The translations under genes were made by a program, and so were the position numbers. The notes beneath the pieces are model-generated. The model saw only the letters and a program-made list of their open reading frames with translations. It made no database searches and was not told where the DNA came from. From the NCBI RefSeq assembly GCF_001462205.1, contig NZ_LKIR01000075.1, forward strand, positions 1 to 40,698: DNA of 40,698 nucleotides. Reading direction: 5' to 3'. This document shows, one piece after another, positions 33,322 to 40,698 of the stretch. The DNA comes from Haloparvum sedimenti (GTDB lineage: Archaea; Halobacteriota; Halobacteria; Halobacteriales; Haloferacaceae). Each line of letters starts with the position of its first letter. The first letter of the stretch is position 1.

Positions 33322-34287
33322 ATGCACTACGTGGGCGTCGACCTCGGCGCGACCAACGTCCGTGCGGTCGTCGGCGACGGCGACGCGACGATCCTCGGCT
33401 CCGCGAAGCGCCCGACCCCGCGCGGGCCGACCGGCATCGCGGTGACCGAGGCCGTCCTCGGCGTCGTCCGCGAGGCCTGCGCGGAGGCGGGCGTCGATCC
33501 GGCGACCGTCGCCGCGGCCGGGGTGGGCTCCATCGGCCCGCTGGACCTGGCCGCCGGCGTCGTGGAGAACCCGGCGAACCTCCCCGACGCCATCGACCGG
33601 ATCCCCCTGACCGGCCCCCTCTCCGAACTGCTCGACACCGACGAGGTACACCTGCACAACGACACCAACGCGGGCGTCATCGGCGAGCGGTTCCACGCCG
33701 ACCGCAACCCCGACGACATGGTGTACCTCACCATCTCCTCGGGCGTCGGCGCGGGCGTCTCCGTCGACGGCAACGTGCTCGCCGGCTGGGACGGCAACGC
33801 CGGCGAGGTCGGCCACATGACGCTCGACCCCCACGGCTTCATGCGGTGCGGCTGCGGTTCCGACGGTCACTGGGAAGCCTACTGCTCCGGCAACAACATC
33901 CCGCGATACGCCCGCGAGCTACACGCCGAGGACCCGGTCGAGACGAGCCTGCCGGTCGACGACCCCGACTTCTCCGCGAAGGACGTCTTCGACGCCGCGG
34001 GCGACGACGACTTCGCCGACCACGTGGTCGCGCAGGTCGCCCACTGGAACGCGATGGGGCTGGCCAACGTCATCCACGCGTACGCGCCGCTGGTCGTCTC
34101 GGTCGGCGGTGCGGTCGCGCTGAACAATCCGGAACTCGTGCTCGACCCGGTCCGCGAGCAGCTCTCCGAGATGGTGTTCATCAACCTCCCCGAGATCAAA
34201 CTCACCGACCTCGGCGACGAGGTGGTCGTGAAGGGTGCACTCGCCAGCGCGCTCACCGGCGGGACGGGCGACCGCTCCCGGTTGTAG
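33322..34287 (+). CDS. ROK-family sugar kinase (probable glucokinase)
   Basis: The 321-residue protein has an N-terminal phosphate loop GVDLGATNVRAVVGD, the sugar-binding aspartate in HLHNDTNAGVIGE, the glycine-rich VGHMTLDPHG and the zinc motif CGCGSDGHWEAYCSG. The canonical ROK motif is CxCGxxGCxE; here the third Cys is His, which could still bind zinc. The length fits bacterial and archaeal glucokinases. TATA-like CAATTAAG at about 33289-33296 lies 26-33 nt before the ATG. Sugar specificity is inferred only. Confidence 0.9.
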   Translation: MHYVGVDLGATNVRAVVGDGDATILGSAKRPTPRGPTGIAVTEAVLGVVREACAEAGVDPATVAAAGVGSIGPLDLAAGVVENPANLPDAIDRIPLTGPLSELLDTDEVHLHNDTNAGVIGERFHADRNPDDMVYLTISSGVGAGVSVDGNVLAGWDGNAGEVGHMTLDPHGFMRCGCGSDGHWEAYCSGNNIPRYARELHAEDPVETSLPVDDPDFSAKDVFDAAGDDDFADHVVAQVAHWNAMGLANVIHAYAPLVVSVGGAVALNNPELVLDPVREQLSEMVFINLPEIKLTDLGDEVVVKGALASALTGGTGDRSRL

Positions 34288-34410
34288 AGCCGACCCTGCT
34301 TCTCGACGCCTGACCCGCCGGACGCGACACCGAGTCGCACAGACACCCGACCCGACTGCACTCACGGCGGGAGTTCCGCCGCATCCGCGAAAAACGTTCG
34401 TCCCACCGCA

Positions 34411-34642
34411 GTGGTGCGGTGCTGTGCGTACAGTGCGGTCGGCGCGCGCGAGAAACGCGCGCGAGGGAGGCGGCGGCGCGGCCGCCTTGCGGTGTGGTGC
34501 GGTTTCGCGGCCGCGCCGCCGCCGAGGCTGGGGAGGTGCGAGGCCTGCAGTGCTGTGCGGGGCGGGACTGAAAGGGGCAGCCGGCTGGGGCTTTCTGGGT
34601 GGTACTGTCCAGCACAGCAGGATCAGTAGCAGACACAGAAAA
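34411..34642 (+). repeat. Hairpin repeat family 1, copy C (most complete)
   Basis: The copy starts with GTGGTGCGGTGCTGTG, then GCGCGCGCGAGAAACGCGCGCG, then GGCGGCGGCGCGGCCG paired with CGGCCGCGCCGCCGCC and GAGGCTGGGGAGG. The tail is CTGAAAGGGGCAGCCGGCTG, GGGCTTT, CTGTCCAG..CAGCAGGATC and CACAGAAAA. It occupies the centre of the 470-bp gap 34288-34757 before the LVIVD gene, and nothing else is recognised there. Confidence 0.82.
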
Positions 34643-34757
34643 CGCGTCGTCGGGAGGGCCGGCCGAGGTTTCCGACCGTCGCGTTCCGAGCAACAGGAGC
34701 GACACGTCGACCCCTCGGGTGAGAAACCCTCATACGCGCGAGCCCCCACCGTCCGGT

Positions 34758-36311
34758 ATGGACAGACGGCGCTTCCTCCGGACCGGCGCGCTGGGCGTCG
34801 CCGGAGTGGCGTTGGGCGGCGCGGCGACCGGCGGGGTCGGGACCACGGCCGCCGCGGCGACCGCGACCGAGCAGGAGTCGTCCGCCTACGCCCCGATCGG
34901 CCGCCTCGACCTCGACGCAGCCTACGAGGCGGTCGTCGCCGAGGACGGAGCGACCGCCTTCGTCGCCACGGGCGACGGGTTCGTCGTCATCGACCTCTCG
35001 GACCCCGCCGACCCCCGTCAGGTCGCCGAGCGCAGCGACCTGCTCACCGACCGAGAGAACGGCCCGCTGACCCGCGTCTGGGACCTCGCGGTCGACGGGA
35101 CCGACCTGCTGGTCGCCGGTCCCGCGAACCCGAACCGGAGCGTGAACGCCGCCGTGCGCTTCGACGTGTCGGACCCCGCCGACCCGGAGCAGGTCGCCGT
35201 CGCCGAGGTCGGGTTCCCGATCCACAACTGCGCGCTCGCGGACGGGGTCGGCTACCTCACCGACAACGACCGCGACCGGAACCCCCTCGTCGTCGTCGAT
35301 CTGGGGGCGGACGCGGCGCGGAACGGAGACGGGGGCGCCGGCGAGGAACTCGCGCGCTGGTCGGTGATCGACGCCGACCCCGCGTGGGACGACGTGCGCC
35401 AGACCCTCCGCGTGGTCCACGACGTGAGCGTGACCGACGGCGTGGCGGCGCTGGCCTACTGGGACGCCGGCACGCACCTGCTCGACGTCTCCGACCCCGC
35501 GACTCCCGAGTACCTCGGCGGTGTGACGCCGCGCGAGCCCGACGACCTGGCCGCGCTGTCGGCCCACGAGGTCACCGTCGAGAACTCCGCGCTCCCGGGC
35601 AACCACCACTACGCGGAGACGGACGATACCGGCGACCTGTTGGCCGTCAACGCCGAGGCGTGGGCGGTCGAGACCGGTGACGGACTGCGGGGCGGCCCCG
35701 GCGGCGTCCACCTCTACGACGCCTCGGATCCGACGGACATCGTCTCGCTCTCGACGATAGCGCCCCTCGAGAGCCCCGACCCGACAGGCTCGGGCGTCTG
35801 GACCACCGCACACAACTTCGAGCTCCGGGGCGACCGCCTCTACACCGCGTGGTACGAGGGCGGCGTGACGCTCCACGACGTCTCCGACCCCACGGCGCCC
35901 GCGGAGCTGGCGCGGTGGCGCGACCCCGCCCACGCCAGTTTCTGGACCGCGCGCGTCGGCGTCCCCGGCGAGTTCTTCGTCGCCCCGAGCACGAGCCACC
36001 GCCCCGCGCAGGCCGCCCTCTACACCTTCCCCGACCGCGCCGGCGAGCAGGCCGACCCGCCCGCGCTGCGCGACGCCCTCCCGGACGCGTCGACCGAGAC
36101 CCCCGCGGCCGCACGAACACCCGCGGACGCGACCGACACGCGGGCCCCCGCGAACGCGACCGACGGCGCCGCAGACGACGCCGAGACGGACGGCGAGGCA
36201 GCCGGCTTCGGCCTCGGGACCGCGACCGGCGCGCTCGCGGCCGGTGCCGGCCTCCTCCGGGCCGCCCGGCGGGTCCGCGATGGTGGTGACGACGACGGCC
36301 GTGCGGAATAG
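34758..36311 (+). CDS. Tat-exported LVIVD-repeat beta-propeller protein with C-terminal anchor
   Basis: The 517-residue protein starts [21 protein letters not shown], a twin-arginine signal. LVIVD-type repeats recur, for example [57 protein letters not shown] and [14 protein letters not shown], indicating an extracellular beta-propeller. From about residue 430 a Thr/Ala/Asp-rich stretch leads to a hydrophobic segment [18 protein letters not shown] and a basic RAARRVR tail. That layout resembles archaeosortase PGF-CTERM signals although PGF is not exact. Ligand or partner is unknown. Confidence 0.9.
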   Translation: MDRRRFLRTGALGVAGVALGGAATGGVGTTAAAATATEQESSAYAPIGRLDLDAAYEAVVAEDGATAFVATGDGFVVIDLSDPADPRQVAERSDLLTDRENGPLTRVWDLAVDGTDLLVAGPANPNRSVNAAVRFDVSDPADPEQVAVAEVGFPIHNCALADGVGYLTDNDRDRNPLVVVDLGADAARNGDGGAGEELARWSVIDADPAWDDVRQTLRVVHDVSVTDGVAALAYWDAGTHLLDVSDPATPEYLGGVTPREPDDLAALSAHEVTVENSALPGNHHYAETDDTGDLLAVNAEAWAVETGDGLRGGPGGVHLYDASDPTDIVSLSTIAPLESPDPTGSGVWTTAHNFELRGDRLYTAWYEGGVTLHDVSDPTAPAELARWRDPAHASFWTARVGVPGEFFVAPSTSHRPAQAALYTFPDRAGEQADPPALRDALPDASTETPAAARTPADATDTRAPANATDGAADDAETDGEAAGFGLGTATGALAAGAGLLRAARRVRDGGDDDGRAE

Positions 36312-36387
36312 TGACACAGTTGCTTACAGGGTCGGATCGGCCGGCCGAACCGCAAGCTTCCAAAGGCTCCGGCGCCAACTACGGACA

Positions 36388-36714
36388 ATGAGCGACGAGA
36401 GCCTCGCGGACCGAGTGGAGCAGTGGATGGTCGGCCAGATGCCGATCATCCAGATGCACGGCGGCACGAGCGTCGTGCGCGAGGCGGACGCGGAGGCCGG
36501 CGAGGTCGTCGTCGAACTCGGCGGCACCTGCTCCGGCTGCGGCATCTCCAACGTCACCGCCGAGAACATCCGCCGCGACCTCATCATGGACTTCGACGAG
36601 GTAAGCGAGGTCCACGTGAAGGTCCCCTCCTCGGGCGACCAGGGCGCCGCCACCGTCGAGGGCGGCCGCGGCGGCGACCTCCAACACGAGACCGAGAGCG
36701 CCGAGCACTTCTAA
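36388..36714 (+). CDS. NifU-like (Nfu) iron-sulfur scaffold domain protein, paralogue 2
   Basis: The 108-residue protein shares with the gene at 24372 the block [27 protein letters not shown] with C48 and C51, and a short hydrophilic tail. It is shorter and diverged, so the two are ancient paralogues and not a recent duplication. It likely carries [4Fe-4S] clusters. ATG 36388 follows the LVIVD gene by 76 bp. Two tandem copies of repeat family 2 lie immediately downstream. Confidence 0.92.
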   Translation: MSDESLADRVEQWMVGQMPIIQMHGGTSVVREADAEAGEVVVELGGTCSGCGISNVTAENIRRDLIMDFDEVSEVHVKVPSSGDQGAATVEGGRGGDLQHETESAEHF

Positions 36715-36731
36715 CCGACCGTTTTCCCGCC

Positions 36732-36870
36732 GACCTTTTTCTGCGTCGGGTCGCGCCGGCGCTTCGCGCCGGCTTGACCGCTCCTTGAAAAATGTCGATC
36801 AAAAAGGGGCCGCGGTCGGCGCTCCGGGCGCTTCGCGCCCTCGCGCCGCCGCGGTACCACAACCCTCGAC
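36732..36870 (+). repeat. Hairpin repeat family 2, copy 2
   Basis: The copy begins GACCTTTTTCTGCGTCGGG 18 nt after the NifU-like stop and ends ACCACAACCCTCGAC. Its inner hairpin is GCGCCGGCGCTTCGCGCC-like, then AAAAATGTCGATCAAAAAGG and CGGGCGCTTCGCGCCC. It is repeated in tandem 153 bp further on. The two tandem copies fill most of the 432-bp gap 36715-37146. Confidence 0.85.
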
Positions 36871-36884
36871 GGAAACCGCAACCC

Positions 36885-37024
36885 GACCTTTTTCTGCGGT
36901 CGGGTCGCGGCGGCGCGGGCGCCGCCTTGACCACTCCCTTGAAAAATGTCGATCAAAAAGGGGCCGCGGTCGGCGCTCCGGGCGCTTCGCGCCCTCGCGC
37001 CGCCGCGGTACCACAACCCTCGAC
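36885..37024 (+). repeat. Hairpin repeat family 2, copy 3
   Basis: This is nearly identical to copy 2 from CTTGAAAAATGTCGATCAAA to ACCACAACCCTCGAC. Its GCGGCGCGGGCGCCGCC arm is closer to copy 1. It is followed at about 37028-37080 by CACCGC-rich sequence like the minisatellite after copy 1. Confidence 0.85.
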
Positions 37025-37092
37025 AGAAACGGCACCGCACAACCACAGCACCGCCACCGCACCGCCACCGCGACCGCGAACGGCAGAAATAG

Positions 37093-37121
37093 TGTATCAC
37101 GCTACCGTGACACATAATTAA
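37093..37121 (+). promoter_or_regulatory. Inverted repeat adjoining the TATA box of the zinc-ribbon gene
   Basis: TGTATCACG at 37093-37101 and CGTGACACA at 37106-37114 are inverted with 8 of 9 positions matching and a 4-nt spacer. The second arm touches the TATA-like ATAATTAA at 37114-37121, which is 26-33 nt before the ATG. A protein bound here would cover the BRE, so this is a candidate operator. Confidence 0.55.
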
Positions 37122-37146
37122 GACGATCCGGCACGTATTGCCGCGT

Positions 37147-37443
37147 ATGGCCTCCGAAGAACCCGTATTCGCGGACGTGACCATCGGACAGAGCGTCTAC
37201 GACGACGAAGGGAACGAACTCGGGTCGGTCCGCGGCGTCGACGACGACGGCTTCTACGTTCGGTCCCCGGACACCGGCGAGGCGCTGTCGCTCACGCGGG
37301 CGCGGGACGTGTTCGGCACCGCCTACGTGATGTGGCGATGCTGGGAGTGCGGCGAGATGGGCGAGATCGGCGACCAGCTCCCGGCGAACTGCCCGAACTG
37401 TGACGCGCCGCGCGAGGATCTCTACTACTGGGCCGAGGACTGA
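37147..37443 (+). CDS. Rubredoxin-like zinc-ribbon protein, haloarchaeal
   Basis: The 98-residue protein has an N-terminal PRC-barrel-like half (GQSVYDDEGNELGSVRGVDDDGFYV). A metal-binding half follows, MWRCWECGEMGEIGDQ...CPNCDAPREDLYYW, with two CxxC pairs about 18 residues apart. The pattern fits rubredoxin-type zinc or iron binding. Its function is not known to me. A strong TATA box with an adjoining inverted repeat suggests regulated expression. Confidence 0.85.
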   Translation: MASEEPVFADVTIGQSVYDDEGNELGSVRGVDDDGFYVRSPDTGEALSLTRARDVFGTAYVMWRCWECGEMGEIGDQLPANCPNCDAPREDLYYWAED

Positions 37444-37577
37444 CCTAGCGCGCTTCTGACCCCGTCGGTCAGGGGGTGACAACACCTCACAGGTTCCGAG
37501 AGCCGGCTCTAGCGGCGCGAGAGGAGCGCTTTCGAAGGCTTTATTCGCGGCGCGGAGGTGATATCCGACAAGTAACC

Positions 37578-38108
37578 ATGTCAGACAAGCCCGCCTCCAT
37601 GTACCGGAAGATCGACAAGCCGTCGTACACGCGCCGTGAGTACATCACGGGCATTCCGGGCTCGAAGATCGCACAGCACAACATGGGCGACCTCTCCACG
37701 GACCCGGACGACTACCCCGTCGAGATCAGCCTCCGCGTCGAGGAGACGCTCCAGATCCGCCACGGCTCGCTCGAGAGCGCGCGCCTGTCGGCCAATCGCC
37801 ACCTGCTGAAGGAACTCGGCGAGGGCAACTACAAGATGGTCCTCCGCAAGTTCCCCCATCAGGTCATCCGCGAGAACAAGCAGGCGACCGGCGCGGGCGC
37901 GGACCGCGTCTCCGACGGCATGCGACAGGCGTTCGGCAAGCCCGTCGGCACCGCCGCCCGCATCCAGAAGGACGAGGCCGTCTTCACGGCCTACTGTACG
38001 CCCGAGCAGGCCTCCGTCGTGAAGGAGGCCTTCCGCCGCGCGTACAACAAGATGTCGCCGCCGTGCCGGATCACGGTCGACCGCGGTGAGAAGCTGCTGA
38101 TCTCGTAA
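37578..38108 (+). CDS. rpl10e: 50S ribosomal protein L10e (uL16)
   Basis: The 176-residue protein starts [20 protein letters not shown], and the archaeal L10e signatures continue with [45 protein letters not shown] and [16 protein letters not shown]. It is the homologue of bacterial L16, located near the A-site of the large subunit. ATG 37578 has a TATA-like CTTTATT at about 37540-37546, implying a short leader. A T-rich terminator follows at 38117. It is monocistronic as usual in haloarchaea. Confidence 0.97.
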   Translation: MSDKPASMYRKIDKPSYTRREYITGIPGSKIAQHNMGDLSTDPDDYPVEISLRVEETLQIRHGSLESARLSANRHLLKELGEGNYKMVLRKFPHQVIRENKQATGAGADRVSDGMRQAFGKPVGTAARIQKDEAVFTAYCTPEQASVVKEAFRRAYNKMSPPCRITVDRGEKLLIS

Positions 38109-38116
38109 GCGGCTCG

Positions 38117-38135
38117 CAGTCTCTCGTTTTCTCTC
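38117..38135 (+). terminator. T-rich terminator after rpl10e
   Basis: CAGTCTCTCGTTTTCTCTC follows the stop codon by about 9 nt. A pyrimidine tract of this kind is the usual archaeal termination signal. Confidence 0.5.
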
Positions 38136-38216
38136 ACCCCGCCCAGCGATTGCGCCCTTCTTCGCCGGCCGCGACGCGCCGGCCGTTTTACCTCCCGCAA
38201 ACGCGTATCCCGAGCC

Positions 38217-39275
38217 ATGCACGCGTACCTCGCTCTCCCCGACCGACTGCTGGTCGCGGACCTCGCGTCCGGCGCCGTTCGCGAACGCCTGCCCGACCGC
38301 GAGCCGGAGTGCGTCGCCGTCTCGCCGGTCGCGCCGGACCGCGTCTTCGCCGGGACGTTCGACGACGGGCTGTACCGATCGACTGACGGCGGCGACTCCT
38401 TCGCGCGCGTCGGCGCGGACGCGATAGCGCCCGACGCCGTCACCGCGGTCGCGATCAGTCCCCACGACCCCGACGAGGTGTGGGTCGGGACGGAGCCCTC
38501 CGGCGTCTACCGCTCGACGGACGGCGGCGAGACGTTCGCACGCCTGTCGGGATTGACCGACCTCCCGTCGGCGTCGGACTGGTCGTTCCCGCCGCGCCCC
38601 GACACGCACCACGTGCGGTGGCTCGAACCCGACCCCGGCGACCCCGACCACTGGTACGTCGCGATCGAGGCCGGCGCGCTCGTGGAGACGCCCGACGCGG
38701 GCGAGACGTGGGACGACCGCGTGCCGGACTCGCGCCGCGACGTGCACACCCTCGGGACCCATCCGGACGCCTCCGCGCGCGTCTACGCCGCCGCGGGCGA
38801 CGGCTACGCCGAGAGCGACGATCGCGGCGCGACGTGGGACTACCCGCAGGCGGGGCTCGACCACCGCTACGTCTGGGGGCTCGCGGTCGACCCGGGCGAT
38901 CGGGACACGGTGCTCGTCTCCGCGGCCTCGGGCGCGGGGGCCGCCCACCGCCGCGGCGAGGCGTACCTCTACCGCCGGCGTCGCGGCGAGGAGTGGGAGC
39001 GGATCGGCGGCGGCCCACGAGCGAGAAGGGCCGAGAGCGAGGCCGCTGACGGAGCGTTCCCCGACGGTGAGGGGACCTACCGCGCGGTGCTCGCCGCGGG
39101 ACCCGAGGCGGGCGAGGTCTGGGCCGCCACCGACCGCGGACTGTTCCGCACCGACGACGCCGGCGACTCGTGGGACCTCGCGACCCCTCCGGAAGCGATC
39201 GACGGCGACGGCGACGACAGCCACGACGGCGAGGCGCGGTGGAAGCCGCCGCGGGGACTCGCGGTCGTCGGGTGA
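38217..39275 (+). CDS. BNR/sialidase-type repeat protein (beta-propeller)
   Basis: The 352-residue protein has repeated Asp-box motifs: YRSTDGGDSF, YRSTDGGETF, ETPDAGETWDD, AESDDRGATWD and FRTDDAGDSWD. These mark blades of a six- or seven-bladed propeller. There is no signal peptide and no membrane segment, so it is probably cytoplasmic. Similar proteins are often annotated as glycosyl hydrolase or photosystem-stability-factor-like, but catalytic residues are not evident. TATA-like GTTTTACC at about 38185-38192 precedes ATG 38217 by 25-32 nt. Confidence 0.87.
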   Translation: MHAYLALPDRLLVADLASGAVRERLPDREPECVAVSPVAPDRVFAGTFDDGLYRSTDGGDSFARVGADAIAPDAVTAVAISPHDPDEVWVGTEPSGVYRSTDGGETFARLSGLTDLPSASDWSFPPRPDTHHVRWLEPDPGDPDHWYVAIEAGALVETPDAGETWDDRVPDSRRDVHTLGTHPDASARVYAAAGDGYAESDDRGATWDYPQAGLDHRYVWGLAVDPGDRDTVLVSAASGAGAAHRRGEAYLYRRRRGEEWERIGGGPRARRAESEAADGAFPDGEGTYRAVLAAGPEAGEVWAATDRGLFRTDDAGDSWDLATPPEAIDGDGDDSHDGEARWKPPRGLAVVG

Positions 39276-39326
39276 GGCGCCGCTCGTCGGGAAGTGCTTA
39301 TCAGTCGCGGCGCGGTGCGTATCGGT

Positions 39327-40418
39327 ATGTACGATTTCGCCGTCGTGGGCGTCGGCCCGGCCGGCGCGCGCTTCGCCCGCCGCGCGGCGGAGGCGGGGTA
39401 CGACGTGGTCGCCTTCGAGAAGGGTGAGGTCGGGACCCCGCTGGCCTGCTCCGGGCACGTCTCCGACGACATCTGGGGCTACGTCCCCGACGAGGCGCGC
39501 GAGGAACTCCTCCAGAACGAGGTGTACGGCGCGCGGTTCCGAGTCGGCGGTCCGGACTCGACGCCCTACCCCTTTTATAAAGAAGAGCGCGTCTCGAACG
39601 TGATCGACCGCGTCGAGTTGGACCGGACGCTCGCCGACTGCGCCCGCGAGGCCGGCGCGGACGTGCGCGAGGGACACACCGTCACCGGTGTCGACGAGCG
39701 CGACGACCGCGTGGTGCTGGAGGTCAAAAAGGCCGACCGCGTCGGTGGGGGCACGGAGACGGTCGAAGCGCGGATGGTCGCCGGCTGTGACGGCCCCGTC
39801 TCGCGCGTCCGGCGCGCGGTCGGGCTCCCCGAACCCGAGGAGAAACTCCACGGCGTGCTCGCGTTCGACCGGACGCCGGACGGCGGCGACTTCGTGGACG
39901 TGCACCTGACGGCACCGACCTTCTTCGCGTGGCGGATCCCCCGCGGGGAGGCGGGCGTCGAGTACGGGCTCGCCGCGCCGCCGGGCGTCGAGGTGAACGA
40001 CATGTTCGACGCGCTCACCGACGCCTACGACGTGGAGACGGACCACTTCTGTTCGGGCGCCATCCCCGTCGGCCCCCCGGAGACGGTGACGACCGACCGC
40101 GTCTTTCTGATCGGCGACGCGGCCGCGCAGACGAAGCCGTTCACCGGCGGGGGGATCCGCTACGGGATGGCCGCCGCCGACGCCGCGGCGGAGACGATCG
40201 ATCCCGCTGACCCCGCCACGCTCGACGACTACGAGTCGGCGTGGCGCGACGAGTTGGCCAGGGAGATCCGGCTCGGCAAGCTCATCAGGAAGTGCTACTC
40301 GCTGCCGGAGCCGGTCCAGCGGCTCGGGCTCCGGGCGCTGTCCGGCGAGATCGGGGTCCACATGGACAGGCCGTCGTCGTTCTTCTCGCGGACGCATCTC
40401 CGCCGACTGCTCCGCTGA
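39327..40418 (+). CDS. Geranylgeranyl-reductase-family FAD-dependent oxidoreductase
   Basis: The 363-residue flavoprotein has the FAD-binding GVGPAGARFARRAAEAG (residues 8-24) and EKGEVGTPLACSGHVS. GCDGPVSRVRRAVG around residue 153 and the second FAD motif VFLIGDAAAQTKPFTGGGIRYG around residue 260 follow. This family saturates geranylgeranyl chains of archaeal membrane lipids, although several paralogues with other roles occur per genome. ATG 39327 has a TATA-like GTGCTTATC about 26-33 nt upstream. Confidence 0.92.
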   Translation: MYDFAVVGVGPAGARFARRAAEAGYDVVAFEKGEVGTPLACSGHVSDDIWGYVPDEAREELLQNEVYGARFRVGGPDSTPYPFYKEERVSNVIDRVELDRTLADCAREAGADVREGHTVTGVDERDDRVVLEVKKADRVGGGTETVEARMVAGCDGPVSRVRRAVGLPEPEEKLHGVLAFDRTPDGGDFVDVHLTAPTFFAWRIPRGEAGVEYGLAAPPGVEVNDMFDALTDAYDVETDHFCSGAIPVGPPETVTTDRVFLIGDAAAQTKPFTGGGIRYGMAAADAAAETIDPADPATLDDYESAWRDELAREIRLGKLIRKCYSLPEPVQRLGLRALSGEIGVHMDRPSSFFSRTHLRRLLR

Positions 40419-40470
40419 GGGGGAGTCGCGGGGGGTCCGGAGCACCTCGACTCTCCCGACTGCTCCGCTG
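40404..40470 (+). repeat. 15-bp direct repeat at the 3' end of the reductase gene
   Basis: CCGACTGCTCCGCTG occurs at 40404-40418, overlapping the stop codon, and again at 40456-40470 between the two convergent stops. It may be a trace of a small duplication or gene-end rearrangement. Confidence 0.5.
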
Positions 40471-40496
40471 CAGCGCCGAGAACGGAGTCCGCGCGG

Positions 40497-40601
40497 TCAG
40501 TCGCCGGCTCCCGGTTCGGTCCCGTCGTCGTCGAGCGCCGGGAACCGGAGTTCGACGACCGCGCCGCGGGGCTCCGCCTCCCGGTAGGAGACGGTTCCAC
40601 C
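40497..40601 (-). pseudogene. Histidine kinase C-terminus, truncated by an IS
   Basis: About 34 codons on the minus strand read GTVSYREAEPRGAVVELRFP and end at the TGA at 40497. A Gly-rich strand followed by Gly-Ala-x-x-x-x-L-x-(F/L)-Pro is the closing strand of the HATPase_c domain in haloarchaeal sensor kinases. The IS starting at 40602 removes everything before it. The rest of the kinase, if retained elsewhere, is not in this window. Confidence 0.7.
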
Positions 40602-40698
40602 GGCTGTGTTGAATCGCCATACAGCAGCGAGTTAGGCCGCTAAATCAAAGGAGTTGAAGCGAGAGAATGCGGTTGTCTATGACGCAAATCTCCCGCTT
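40602..40698 (+). mobile_element. Terminus of an IS5-like insertion sequence (partial, right window end)
   Basis: The segment begins GGCTGTGTTGAATCGCC and is identical over 95-96 bp to the reverse complement of the window start. The element continues out of the window. It interrupts the histidine kinase gene at 40601. No target duplication can be determined because the other end of the IS is not visible. Confidence 0.75.
40667..40698 (+). CDS. IS transposase, first codons only (partial)
   Basis: The start is ATG 40667 or in-frame ATG 40679, with AAGGAG at 40648-40653 as a possible ribosome-binding site. The reading MRLSMTQISR is identical to the start at 30 on the minus strand. Confidence 0.5.
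   Translation, partial: MRLSMTQISR

Noticed and set aside
36584-37184. Minus-strand frames within the tandem repeats (Arg-rich peptides such as RREGAKRPERRPR)
   Set aside because: They arise only from the repeat sequence, recur at each copy, and have no start signals or acidic composition.

Overview
The window looks like one contig of a haloarchaeon. Nearly all proteins are strongly acidic, the DNA is very GC-rich, and the gene content is archaeal: a PolD large subunit with an intein, ribosomal protein L10e, PDCD5, a PibD-type prepilin peptidase, a halophilic 2Fe-2S ferredoxin with an acidic insertion, a geranylgeranyl-reductase-like flavoprotein and universal stress protein. Short TATA-like boxes 25-30 nt before many start codons fit archaeal promoters. 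Abundant GC-rich intergenic repeats suggest a Halorubrum-like genus; that placement is an inference.

Both window ends are the same sequence in inverted orientation (1-96 and 40601-40696). Each is the terminus of an insertion sequence whose transposase gene starts pointing out of the window. The contig therefore probably ends in two copies of one IS. The left copy truncates a phospholipase-D-like gene and the right copy truncates a histidine kinase gene. The left 3 kb is an accessory zone of visibly lower GC and also carries an apparently intact IS200/IS605 element with TnpA, TnpB and end hairpins.

From about 3.1 to 40.4 kb the content is mostly housekeeping. 3.1-8.5 kb: helical protein, crotonase, HtpX-like protease, M29 aminopeptidase, HTH/zinc regulator and two small membrane proteins. 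8.8-11.7 kb: an overlapping three-gene redox operon (four-cluster ferredoxin subunit, NrfD-like membrane subunit, small membrane protein) with no catalytic subunit in view. 11.9-17.7 kb: Mrp/ApbC ATPase, CtaA-CtaB heme O synthase, DUF3054 protein, threonine synthase, PDCD5 and a PP-loop ATPase. 17.7-22.4 kb (minus strand): coiled-coil protein with hisI, prepilin peptidase, ferredoxin and a Tat-lipoprotein two-domain multicopper oxidase. 22.6-30.7 kb: degenerate RecA-like protein, DUF5783 protein, NifU-like protein, PPC-domain protein and intein-containing polC. 31-40.4 kb: creatininase-family protein, SDR, UspA, ROK kinase, LVIVD-repeat secreted protein, second NifU-like protein, zinc-ribbon protein, L10e, BNR-repeat propeller and geranylgeranyl-reductase-like flavoprotein.

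The least explained material is intergenic. Two families of GC-rich hairpin repeats occur three times each, all in the same orientation and all between plus-strand genes. They are associated with CACCGC-type minisatellites, and one copy holds a MITE-like insert. A roughly 28-bp TTCTATATCGC motif lies 75-113 bp upstream of three unrelated genes.
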